The position numbers and the translations under genes are program-made. The notes beneath the pieces were generated by a model. The model saw only the letters and a program-made list of their open reading frames with translations, was not told the DNA's origin and did no database searches. 64,000 nucleotides of DNA from Polyangia bacterium (lineage in GTDB: Bacteria > Myxococcota_A > Polyangia > Nannocystales > Nannocystaceae): NCBI GenBank assembly GCA_030424595.1, contig JAUHWG010000025.1, positions 106,108 through 170,107 on the forward strand. Direction: 5' to 3'. Within the stretch, counting starts at the first letter, position 1. Each line of letters opens with the position of its first letter. This document shows, piece after piece, positions 9,599 to 17,124 of this stretch.

Positions 9599-10603
9599 CT
9601 AGCGGTGGCGTCGACGCTTGCCGGCGCGAGCGGAGCTGCCGGCGTGAGCGGAGCTGCCGGTCGCGTCCGCGGGACGTTCGGCGACGAGCCAGTCGACCCG
9701 CCAGCGGCCGCCTTGCTCATCGCTCGCGAGACGTCTCGCGAGCCCCGGCAGCGCGGCTCGGAGCGACTCGTCGAGGCGCCACGGCGGGTTGACGATGACG
9801 AGGCGCGAGCCGACCATCCGCTCCGGCGTGTCCGGATCGGCGGCCTTCGGATCGAGGTCGGCTCTCGTCGACAGCTCGACGCGGAGGATCTTCGGGATCC
9901 CGGCGGCGGCGAGCGAGGCCTCAAAGGCGCGCAGCGGAGCGCTCCGCTTGACCGGATACCAAGCGGCGAGGATCCCCGCGGGGAAGCGGCGGTGCGCGAG
10001 CTGGAGGCCGCGGACGAGGGCGTCGTACTCGTCTGGCCGCTCATAGGGAGGATCGATGAGGACCAGGCCGCGACGCTCCTTCGGCGGCAGGAAGGCCTTG
10101 AGCCCGTTGTAGCCGTCGAGGCGGTGGACGCCGACACGAGGGTCATCGCCGACCTGCCGACGCAGCGCCTGGTGCTCCTCGGGGTGGAGCTCGCAGAGGG
10201 TCATGCGATCGTCCGCCCGCAGCAGCGCTTGGGCGAAGGTGGGTGATCCTGGATAGTGCCGCAGCGACGTCGCCGCGGCGTCGCTCGGCCTACCTCGGCC
10301 CCGGTCTCGGTCTCCGTCGCCGCCGTCCCGACCACCGTCGTTGAAGCGGGCGATGATCTCGAGGTAGCGGGCGAGCGCCGGTGAGCCTGGGGGCTCGCCC
10401 CAGAGCCGGCGGATCCCGGACTCGTGCTCGCCGGTGCGGCTGGCCGCGTCCGCGGCGAGATCGTAGAGGCCGCGGCCGGCGTGGGTCTCGAGGTAGGCGA
10501 AGGGGGAGTCCTTGCGCCGGAGGTGATCGAGCAGGAGAACGAGGACGAGGTGCTTTAGGACATCGCCGGGGTTCCCCGCATGGAAGGCGTGACGGTAGTT
10601 CAT
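9599..10603 (-). CDS. rlmJ: 23S rRNA (adenine-2030-N6)-methyltransferase
   Basis: SAM-dependent methyltransferase for A2030 of 23S rRNA. The family start NYRHAFHAGNPGDVLKH is exact, followed by the SAM-site block LETHAGRGLYDL, the GYNGLKAFLPP segment and the catalytic IDPPYE. It has 334 residues against about 280 usual; the excess is a Gly/Asp/Arg insert near residue 110 and a low-complexity C-terminal tail with a repeated AGSSA unit. It is divergent from the RiPP-like operon, with 148 bases between the starts. Confidence 0.93.
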   Translation of the reverse strand: MNYRHAFHAGNPGDVLKHLVLVLLLDHLRRKDSPFAYLETHAGRGLYDLAADAASRTGEHESGIRRLWGEPPGSPALARYLEIIARFNDGGRDGGDGDRDRGRGRPSDAAATSLRHYPGSPTFAQALLRADDRMTLCELHPEEHQALRRQVGDDPRVGVHRLDGYNGLKAFLPPKERRGLVLIDPPYERPDEYDALVRGLQLAHRRFPAGILAAWYPVKRSAPLRAFEASLAAAGIPKILRVELSTRADLDPKAADPDTPERMVGSRLVIVNPPWRLDESLRAALPGLARRLASDEQGGRWRVDWLVAERPADATGSSAHAGSSARAGKRRRHR

Positions 10604-10751
10604 GGGGGCTCCGGAGGCGCCAGCGCGCGACCATAGCGGTCGACACAGGGCCCGGCAACCAGGCGCTCAAGCGCCTCCTCGAGCGCTCCCGATATCGCCG
10701 GCGAGGACAGGGTGGCGGCCTGTCCGAGGATCGCCCAGCATTGGCAGGCCC

Positions 10752-12707
10752 ATGCCCGCCTCGCGCCCCTACCTCGGCCACGGTGTCGGACTCCGCCGGC
10801 GACACTACGGTCGAGCGCTCCGCGGCGAGCTCGACGTCGACTGGGTCGAGGTGATCAGCGAGAATTTCTTCGGCGACGGGGGGCGTCCGCTTGCGGTGCT
10901 CGAGCGCGTTCGGGCGGACATGCCGGTCGTGCTCCACGGGGTCTCGCTCGGGATCGGCTCGCCCGAGCCGCCCTCGGCCGACTACCTTCGGCGGCTGCGC
11001 GAGCTCAGCGATCGGATCGAGCCGGCCTGGGTCTCGGATCACCTCTGCTGGGGCCACTTAGGCGGGCTCTACAGCCACGAGCTGCTGCCGCTGCCGCTCA
11101 CGGAGGCCGCGCTGGACCGTGTCGTTCGCCACGTCGACGCGGTCCAGGAGGCGCTCGGCCGCCGGATCCTCCTGGAGAACGTGTCGAGCTACCTGACCTT
11201 TCGCACAGACTCGATCCCAGAGTGGGAATTCCTCGCGGAGGTCGCACGCCGGGCGGACTCTCGGATCCTCCTCGACCTCAACAACGTCCTGGTCTCCGCC
11301 CACAACCACGGCTTTGAGCCGGACGAGTATCTCCGCGCGATCCCAGCGGATCGGGTCTGGCAGTTTCACCTCGCCCGTCATAGCGATCGCGGAGCCTATC
11401 GCTTTGACGATCACTGCGGCTCCGTGATGCCCGAGGTCTGGGCGCTCTTCGAGGCCGCGCTGCGGCGCTACGGGCCGGTGTCTTCGCTCGTCGAGTGGGA
11501 CGAGGGAGTGCCGCCGTGGGAGCTCCTGCGGGCGGAGCAGCGCGAGGCGAGCGCGCGAGCAGAGGCGATCTTTGGCCTGTCTCTCAGGATAGATCCTGTC
11601 GCAGGACGGGTCGCAGAGCGGGTCGCAGCGCGGGCGGCAGAGCTGGGGGGAGAAGCAGGGGAGGCGCGGGGCGCAGCGCAGCTCGGCGAGAGGATCGCAG
11701 AGCGGGCGGCGGAGCAGCTCGGCGAGCGAGCGCCGGGAGAGGGCACCCCCGTGGCCGGAGGCTCGATGGTCGCCCCCGCTCGCTCGCCCTCGTCGCCGCG
11801 GTCGACATGGTCGACATTGTCGACATTGTCAGAGGACACCAGCGCTCTGCCTTCGGAGCCAGGAGACGCGGACGATCGCTCGTTGACCGCCGCTCAGCGG
11901 GCGCTGTGGACGGCGATGACGACCCCAGGCGGCAGCGCAGCCGTCAGGCGCGACAGGCCTGAGCTCGCTCGCTCCCTGGCGGCGCTCATCGCCGAGACCG
12001 AGCGCTTCCCCCTCGGCGCTCGGATCGACGTCTACGCCCAGTCGTCGATCTGGCGGCTCCGCGGGGCGCTGGCAGAGATCTTCCCGACCCTGCTCTGGCT
12101 CCTCGGCGAGGAGGACTTTGACCGCCTCGCCGCGCGGGTGATCGCGGCGGCGCCCTCGGAGCATCCCGATCTCGGCCGCGTCGGGGCCGGCCTTCCGCCG
12201 GTGCTCAGGACGACGGCCTGGGCCGCGGAGGATCCCTGGATCGTCGACCTCGCCCGCTGTGAGCGGGCGATGGCCGAGCTGCTCGACGCTGCCGATCCGC
12301 CGGGCCCCGTGCTCACGCCCTCGGCCCTGGAGGAGCGCCCGCCGGAGGCGTGGCCTTCGCTGCGCCTCGCGCCGATACCGGCCCTGCGGGTGCTGGGTGG
12401 GGGGGTCGACCTAGGGCCTCTCTGGGCCTGCCGCGAGCGTGGTGAGCCGGCGAGCGAGGGCTGGGCCGCCGCTCGGGCGGCGCAAGCGAGCGGCGTGATC
12501 GCAGGATCCCTCCTTTGGCGCCGAGGTTTTGAGGTCTTTCGCCGGAGCGTCAGCGAGGCCGAGGCCGCGGTCCTCCAGGCGCTCTGCGAAGGCGCTCCGT
12601 TGGCGGGCGCGCTCGACGCAGCTCTCGCCGCGGAGCCCGAGCTCGAGCCGACGCGCGTGGTCGGCTGGGTCCTCCGCTGGCTCCGCGACGGGCTCTTTGC
12701 CGGGTGA
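10752..12707 (+). CDS. Fusion of DUF692 multinuclear iron oxidase (MbnB/BufB type) and DUF2063 partner (MbnC/BufC type)
   Basis: Protein of 651 residues in two domains. Residues 3-276 are a DUF692 TIM barrel with the full set of likely metal ligands: LHGVS (about 62), SDHLCW (94), LLENVSSYL (140), DLNNVLVSAHNHG (174-186), FHLARHS (204), DDHCGS (217) and VEWDE (246). Residues 378-650 are a DUF2063 module recognised from RIDVYAQSSIWRL, FPTLLWLLGEEDF and HPDLGRVGAGLPP. A 100-residue Ala/Arg/Glu then Ser/Pro linker with in-frame 12-bp repeats joins them. In known bufferin, methanobactin and TglHI systems these are separate proteins that oxidise Cys in a precursor peptide. The ATG at 10752 fits the family start (LGHGVGLRRRHY). 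A YHS lipoprotein and a Cys-rich precursor follow. Confidence 0.92.
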   Translation: MPASRPYLGHGVGLRRRHYGRALRGELDVDWVEVISENFFGDGGRPLAVLERVRADMPVVLHGVSLGIGSPEPPSADYLRRLRELSDRIEPAWVSDHLCWGHLGGLYSHELLPLPLTEAALDRVVRHVDAVQEALGRRILLENVSSYLTFRTDSIPEWEFLAEVARRADSRILLDLNNVLVSAHNHGFEPDEYLRAIPADRVWQFHLARHSDRGAYRFDDHCGSVMPEVWALFEAALRRYGPVSSLVEWDEGVPPWELLRAEQREASARAEAIFGLSLRIDPVAGRVAERVAARAAELGGEAGEARGAAQLGERIAERAAEQLGERAPGEGTPVAGGSMVAPARSPSSPRSTWSTLSTLSEDTSALPSEPGDADDRSLTAAQRALWTAMTTPGGSAAVRRDRPELARSLAALIAETERFPLGARIDVYAQSSIWRLRGALAEIFPTLLWLLGEEDFDRLAARVIAAAPSEHPDLGRVGAGLPPVLRTTAWAAEDPWIVDLARCERAMAELLDAADPPGPVLTPSALEERPPEAWPSLRLAPIPALRVLGGGVDLGPLWACRERGEPASEGWAAARAAQASGVIAGSLLWRRGFEVFRRSVSEAEAAVLQALCEGAPLAGALDAALAAEPELEPTRVVGWVLRWLRDGLFAG

Positions 12708-12765
12708 TCCGGGGCGTCGGCAAATCCGTAGTAACGTCCGACCGACCGATTACGTGGAGACATGC

Positions 12766-13458
12766 ATGCCAAGGACGATCGTCTGGCTCGCCACCGCAGC
12801 GCTCTTGCTCGGCGGATGCGGCCCAAAGCTCGCAGGGGGCGCTGAGACCGAGAAGGCGCTGGAACAGCGCCCGGCGCTCCCTGATTACAACCTTTCCCGG
12901 GAGAGTCTCGCGATCGAGGGGTACGACCCCGTCTCGTACTTCCCGGAGGGTGGCGGCGCCCCCAAGGCCGGAGATCCGACGATCTTTGCGACCTACGAGG
13001 GGGTCACCTATCGTTTCGTCACGGCGGAGAACCGCGACCGGTTCCTGGCCGCGCCGCGCCACTACGAGCCTGCCTACGGGGGCTGGTGCGCCTACGCGAT
13101 GGCCAAGGGGAACAAGATCAGCGTCGATCCGGAGGCCTACGTGATCCAGGACGACCGCCTGCTCCTCTTCTACCGGACGGCGCTCAACGACACCCGCGAC
13201 AAGTGGGCGGAGAAGCCCGATGACATGATCATCGACGCCGACATCAACTGGCGCAACTGGACCGGAGAGTGCCCCAACACCCGCCTGGCCGGGGATGCGC
13301 CGATGTCGTCGATCGACGGTCCGGGCGAGGCCGAGGAGGCCGGCGAGGCCGCGGAGCCCGGCGAGGCCGAGGAGGCCGGCGAGGCCGAGGAGGCCGGCGA
13401 GGCGGCAGAGGAGCCAGCGACGGACGAAGCGGCGTCCGAGGATGGAGCAGGGGAATGA
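12766..13458 (+). CDS. YHS-domain lipoprotein of the RiPP-like operon
   Basis: The 230-residue protein has a lipobox LLLGGC (Cys18) and a YHS domain at about 50-150: AIEGYDPVSYFPEGG, FVTAENRDRFLAAPRHYEP and YGGWCAYAMAKG. YHS domains often go with copper or other metal handling. The end is an acidic Glu/Ala/Gly tail made of GEAEEA units encoded by an imperfect 9/18-bp tandem. The ATG at 12766 has GTGGAGA just upstream. The stop overlaps the start of the Cys-rich precursor (ATGA), so they are made together. It may present or capture metal at the membrane, but the role here is inferred only from the operon. Confidence 0.88.
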   Translation: MPRTIVWLATAALLLGGCGPKLAGGAETEKALEQRPALPDYNLSRESLAIEGYDPVSYFPEGGGAPKAGDPTIFATYEGVTYRFVTAENRDRFLAAPRHYEPAYGGWCAYAMAKGNKISVDPEAYVIQDDRLLLFYRTALNDTRDKWAEKPDDMIIDADINWRNWTGECPNTRLAGDAPMSSIDGPGEAEEAGEAAEPGEAEEAGEAEEAGEAAEEPATDEAASEDGAGE

Positions 13459-13754
13459 AGTTCGACGGCAAGATGATGGCGACCTCGGTCGCGTCCCTCT
13501 TTCTCGCGGCCTGTAGCGGGTCGAAGACCCAACACGCGGACGTCTCCTGCCCCGATCTGCCGCAGCAGCGGGCCAGCAGCGGCGTGAAGTGCCTGGGCGT
13601 CAACACCTGCAAGGGCCTCTCCGAGTGTCTGACCAAGGGCCCTGGCGGCAAGGTCGATCACAACTGCGGCGGGCAGAACACCTGCTCCGGCAAGGGCTGG
13701 CTCACCGTCGAGAACGAGGCCGCCTGCAAGGAGCAGGGCGGCAAGCTGATGTGA
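13455..13754 (+). CDS. Cys-rich small lipoprotein, putative bufferin-type RiPP precursor
   Basis: A 99-residue protein with a short signal ending in LFLAAC (Cys20) and a core with seven more cysteines at 32, 46, 52, 58, 71, 77 and 91. The core reads KCLGVNTCKGLSECL, then NCGGQNTCSGKGWLT and AACKEQGGKL. This C-x-G-x-N-x-CKG / C-x-GQN-x-C-x-G pattern is the one seen in small secreted proteins next to DUF692/DUF2063 genes (DUF2282/BufA-like). The start at 13455 overlaps the YHS gene stop by ATGA; an upstream in-frame ATG at 13269 lies inside the YHS gene and was rejected. Unlike most such precursors the signal looks lipoprotein-type. It is probably the substrate of the fused enzyme two genes upstream. 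Confidence 0.86.
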   Translation: MKFDGKMMATSVASLFLAACSGSKTQHADVSCPDLPQQRASSGVKCLGVNTCKGLSECLTKGPGGKVDHNCGGQNTCSGKGWLTVENEAACKEQGGKLM

Positions 13755-13759
13755 TCGCG

Positions 13760-13779
13760 GCCGGGTCTCGCGACCCGGC
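13760..13779 (+). terminator. Hairpin after the RiPP-like operon
   Basis: GCCGGGTC - TCGC - GACCCGGC forms an 8-bp perfect stem with a four-base loop, 5 bases after the precursor stop. No T run follows, so it may stabilise the 3' end rather than terminate on its own. The rest of 13780-14011 shows no gene; a TTGACA at about 13842 has no convincing -10 box. Confidence 0.55.
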
Positions 13780-14011
13780 GCTTGCTCACAGCGATGCGGC
13801 CTCCTCAGCCGCTGGCGGCCTGCCCCTGTCGAGGGCGCCCGGTTGACAGCGTTTACTGGGAGTCGTGAACGGGCCCGGTCCGCCGATCGAGCTCGACCGT
13901 CCGAGCCCCGATCGGCGGCCGCCGCGGGTCGTCTTGCGCAAAGAATGTCCCCACGCAGGAACGGTCGAATGGGAGACATCTGCGATAGCTGAGGCTACAA
14001 TCCCCCGGCAA

Positions 14012-16198
14012 ATGTCGCGCTCCCACAAGGCGTCCGGTCCCATGACAGCAAACGATCCCATGGTTGGGGCGCTGGTCGGTGATCGCTACAGGATCAACCG
14101 GTTGATCGGTCGCGGCGGCGTTGGTGTCGTCTATCTCGCGGACGACACCGAGAAGGGAGGCGAGGTCGTCATCAAGATCCTCGCCCCTAATTGGGTCGGC
14201 AACACCGAGATCCTCGCGCGGTTTGATCGGGAGGTGGAGCGCCTTAGTGGCCTCCAGCACCCAAACATCGTCGACCTCTACGACTTCGGCCACCACGACG
14301 GCCGGGCGTACATGGTCATGGAGTACATCGAGGGCGAGCTCCTCAAGAGCTACATCAACCGCAAGAAGCGGCTGAGCCTCGAGGAGTTCGTGCCGATCGC
14401 GGGCCAGATCCTCAAGGGCATCGGCTATGCCCACTCGCGCGGGCTGATGCACCGCGATCTCAACCCGGCGAACATCATGCTCTGCGTCCGCGAGAGCGGG
14501 GCGAACTTCGTCAAGATCCTCGACTTCGGCCTGGCCAAGCTCAAGGAGGGCGAGGTCAAGGTCACCGAGCAGCACGACCTGGTCGGCACCGCCGGCTTCC
14601 TCGCGCCGGAGCAGATCAAGGGCGAGGACGTCGATCTCCGGGTCGACGTCTACGCGCTCGGGGTGATGTTCTACAACATGATCTCGGGGCGTATGCCCTT
14701 CGAGGGCGAGCACAACGCGACGCTCCTCTACAAGCACGTCCACGAGCCGCCGCTGCCGCTCGGGGAGATTCTCCCGGTTCAGCACAGGATCCCGGTCCAC
14801 CTGATCCGGCTGGTCCACGACTGCCTCGAGAAGAGCCCGGATCAACGCCCGGAGGACGCGAACGAGATGGTCGAAGACCTGATCGACTGCGTCCCGGCGG
14901 CGCTCTTTCGCCTGCCAAAGGCGGAGGAGAGCGACCTCCACCTGGCGGGCGTCGAGGCGAGCGGGGAGACGATGGTCGGCCTCGGGATCGAAGGCGCCGC
15001 AGCGCATCTGCCGGGGCCGCCGCCCGTCGGAAGCTGGCCGACGATCCAGGGCTCGCCGATGGGCGGAGGCAAGGGGCCGCCGAAGCCGATCCTGGTCCAT
15101 GAACCAGATGAGGATGAGGAGGACGACCGCGCCGACGAGACGGTGACGGGCGAGGGGATCGCCGGTCCAGGCGCGACCGGGACGCTCGGGGAGATCGATC
15201 CGGGCGACTCGTCGATGCCGACGCTCCGCGAGAGCACGACGGCGCTCCTCGACGCGGGGATCGAGGCCTCGACCTCAGCCCTGCCGTCACGGGCCTACGT
15301 TCCGCACCAGGCGGGCACCTCCGCGGTCACGGTCAGCGATCCGCCCAAGCGGGGACGCAGCGGCGTGATCCTCCTGGGGGCGAGCTTTGCGCTCCTCCTC
15401 GGCGCAGGGATCGCCTACATGTACCTCGGCGGCGACAAGACTCCGCAGCCCGAGGTCCAGACGATGGACGAGGCGACGGTCCGGACCTCGCTCGACAGAG
15501 CCGAGGCTGCGATCACGGAGGGGGACTTCCGCGCCGCGACACGGGAGCTCGACGCGACCAAGGCCTACATCAACGCCTATCCCGCAGAGCAGGCCCGCGC
15601 CGAGCGGATCCGGGAGCTCTTGATCGTCGGCCAGCTGATCTCGACCGCGCGCAAGCTCGAGGGCGAGGGCAACAGCGGCGCAGCGCTCGCGACCTTCAAG
15701 GATGTCCTCGCCCGCGACCCCTCGAACGCCGAGGCTCGCGAGGCCCTGACCCGGCTCACGGCCGAGGACACCTCTGTGGAGTCCGCGGCCGGTGTGGGCT
15801 CGGTGATCATCACCTCGAACCCGACCGCGGATCTCTACATCGACGGCACCTCCTACGGAAAGACCCCCTACTCAGGGCAGCTCCCGGTCGGCACCCACAC
15901 GGTGCGGATGGAGGCTCGCCTCTACGAGACCTGGGAGTCCTCGATCGCGATCAAGGCTGACAAGAACGACCCCTTCCAGATCAGCATGCGGCGGGTGCGG
16001 AAGGGCGGGGCGGGGCGGCCGAAGGTCGAGGGCGAGAGCGGCGGCGCCGCGGCGAGCTCGGCAGGGGAGAGCGGTGATACTCCGCCGCTCGACCCGACCG
16101 CGGGTGAGAAGCCAAAGGACGGCGACGACGGCGGGCTCTTCCTGCCGGACAAGAAAGACAAGGGTGGCGGGATCTTCCTGCCTGTCGGAGACACGTGA
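14012..16198 (+). CDS. Membrane Ser/Thr protein kinase with PEGA domain
   Basis: Hanks-type kinase of 728 residues. The Gly loop is GRGGVGVVYLA, the ATP Lys is in EVVIKILAP, the catalytic loop is HRDLNPANIM, and DFGLAKL, APEQIKG and DVYALGVMFYNM follow. After about 150 residues of acidic linker comes one membrane helix (VILLGASFALLLGAGIAYMY), an outside helical region with two TPR-like units, and a PEGA domain (IITSNPTADLYIDG, LPVGTHTVRMEA). The start may be ATG 14012 or ATG 14042; the sequence before 14012 is not coding-like. It overlaps the next gene by GTGA. It probably senses or binds the envelope and signals inward. Confidence 0.93.
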   Translation: MSRSHKASGPMTANDPMVGALVGDRYRINRLIGRGGVGVVYLADDTEKGGEVVIKILAPNWVGNTEILARFDREVERLSGLQHPNIVDLYDFGHHDGRAYMVMEYIEGELLKSYINRKKRLSLEEFVPIAGQILKGIGYAHSRGLMHRDLNPANIMLCVRESGANFVKILDFGLAKLKEGEVKVTEQHDLVGTAGFLAPEQIKGEDVDLRVDVYALGVMFYNMISGRMPFEGEHNATLLYKHVHEPPLPLGEILPVQHRIPVHLIRLVHDCLEKSPDQRPEDANEMVEDLIDCVPAALFRLPKAEESDLHLAGVEASGETMVGLGIEGAAAHLPGPPPVGSWPTIQGSPMGGGKGPPKPILVHEPDEDEEDDRADETVTGEGIAGPGATGTLGEIDPGDSSMPTLRESTTALLDAGIEASTSALPSRAYVPHQAGTSAVTVSDPPKRGRSGVILLGASFALLLGAGIAYMYLGGDKTPQPEVQTMDEATVRTSLDRAEAAITEGDFRAATRELDATKAYINAYPAEQARAERIRELLIVGQLISTARKLEGEGNSGAALATFKDVLARDPSNAEAREALTRLTAEDTSVESAAGVGSVIITSNPTADLYIDGTSYGKTPYSGQLPVGTHTVRMEARLYETWESSIAIKADKNDPFQISMRRVRKGGAGRPKVEGESGGAAASSAGESGDTPPLDPTAGEKPKDGDDGGLFLPDKKDKGGGIFLPVGDT

Positions 16199-17109
16199 GC
16201 AGCCAAGCCCGATTCAACCCCACGATCATCCTCGCCGCGGTGACGCTCTGTGTCGCCTCGCTAACCCCTCAGGGTGTCCACGCCGCGCCCGCGGCTGCGG
16301 CGGTCGTCCCAGCGGATCGACCGCTCGTCGAGGACGGGGCGGGCGAGGCGGGCGAGGCCGGCGAGGCCGGCGAGGGCGGAGCGGAGAGCGCTGCCGAGAC
16401 CCCCGAGGAGCTCCGTCAGCAGGCCCTAGAGCGCTTCCAGGCCGAGGACTACGCTGGCGCGGTCGAGTTCTTCAACCGCGCCTACGCGGTCGATCCGAAC
16501 CCGAACTACCTCTTCAACATCGGTCGGGTCTACGAAGAGGCCGGCAACCTAGAGGAGTCCGTCGCCTACTACGAGCGCTTCATCAAGGAGCCTGGGGTCG
16601 ACCTCGACTCGCGTGGCACGGCGCTGGAGCGGCTTCAGATCCTCCGCGCAGTCCTGACTGAGACCAACAAGCGGGCGGAGCCGGAGCCGGAGCCCGAGCC
16701 CGAGCCCGAGCCCGAGCGCGTGCCTCCCCCCGAGCCCGATCCGGAGCCCGCGCCGAAGAAGGGCAGGGGCCTGCGGATCGCCGGCTACACGCTCCTCGGG
16801 GTCGGCGGCGCGGCCTTGATCGGCGGCGGGGTCTTCGGCGGGATGGCCCTCTCGAAGTCCAACGAGCTCGAGTTGACCGACAACTTCAGGCCGCGCCAGG
16901 ATCTGATCAAGACCGGCCAGACCAACGCGACGATCGCCGACGTCCTGTTCATCTCCGGCGGAGTCTTGGCGGCGACCGGCCTGGCCCTCGTCATCACCTC
17001 GCTGCGCGGGCGCAAGGCCGCGAAGGCCGACGTCCAGGCGCGGAGGCGCACCGTCGCCCCGGTCGTCGGCCGAGAGGTCGTCGGCGTCGCCCTCGGCGGT
17101 CGATTCTAA
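16195..17109 (+). CDS. TPR membrane protein with signal peptide
   Basis: The 304-residue protein starts on GTG overlapping the kinase stop. It has a signal peptide (about 1-35), a Gly/Glu/Ala low-complexity stretch, TPR units (ALERFQAEDYAGAVEFFNRA, NPNYLFNIGRVYEEAGNLEE), a Pro-Glu repeat (EPEPEPEP), then two membrane helices separated by about 35 residues. This layout, with the TPR outside and a C-terminal two-helix anchor, is frequent in myxobacterial envelope genes next to kinases; its job is unknown. The gene ending at 44764 has a similar C-terminal two-helix region. Confidence 0.85.
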   Translation: MSSQARFNPTIILAAVTLCVASLTPQGVHAAPAAAAVVPADRPLVEDGAGEAGEAGEAGEGGAESAAETPEELRQQALERFQAEDYAGAVEFFNRAYAVDPNPNYLFNIGRVYEEAGNLEESVAYYERFIKEPGVDLDSRGTALERLQILRAVLTETNKRAEPEPEPEPEPEPERVPPPEPDPEPAPKKGRGLRIAGYTLLGVGGAALIGGGVFGGMALSKSNELELTDNFRPRQDLIKTGQTNATIADVLFISGGVLAATGLALVITSLRGRKAAKADVQARRRTVAPVVGREVVGVALGGRF

Positions 17110-17124
17110 GGACTGGACGACACG

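Noticed and set aside
13842..13875. Promoter with perfect TTGACA for the Ser/Thr kinase gene
   Set aside because: No acceptable -10 box lies 16-18 bases downstream; it may be chance.
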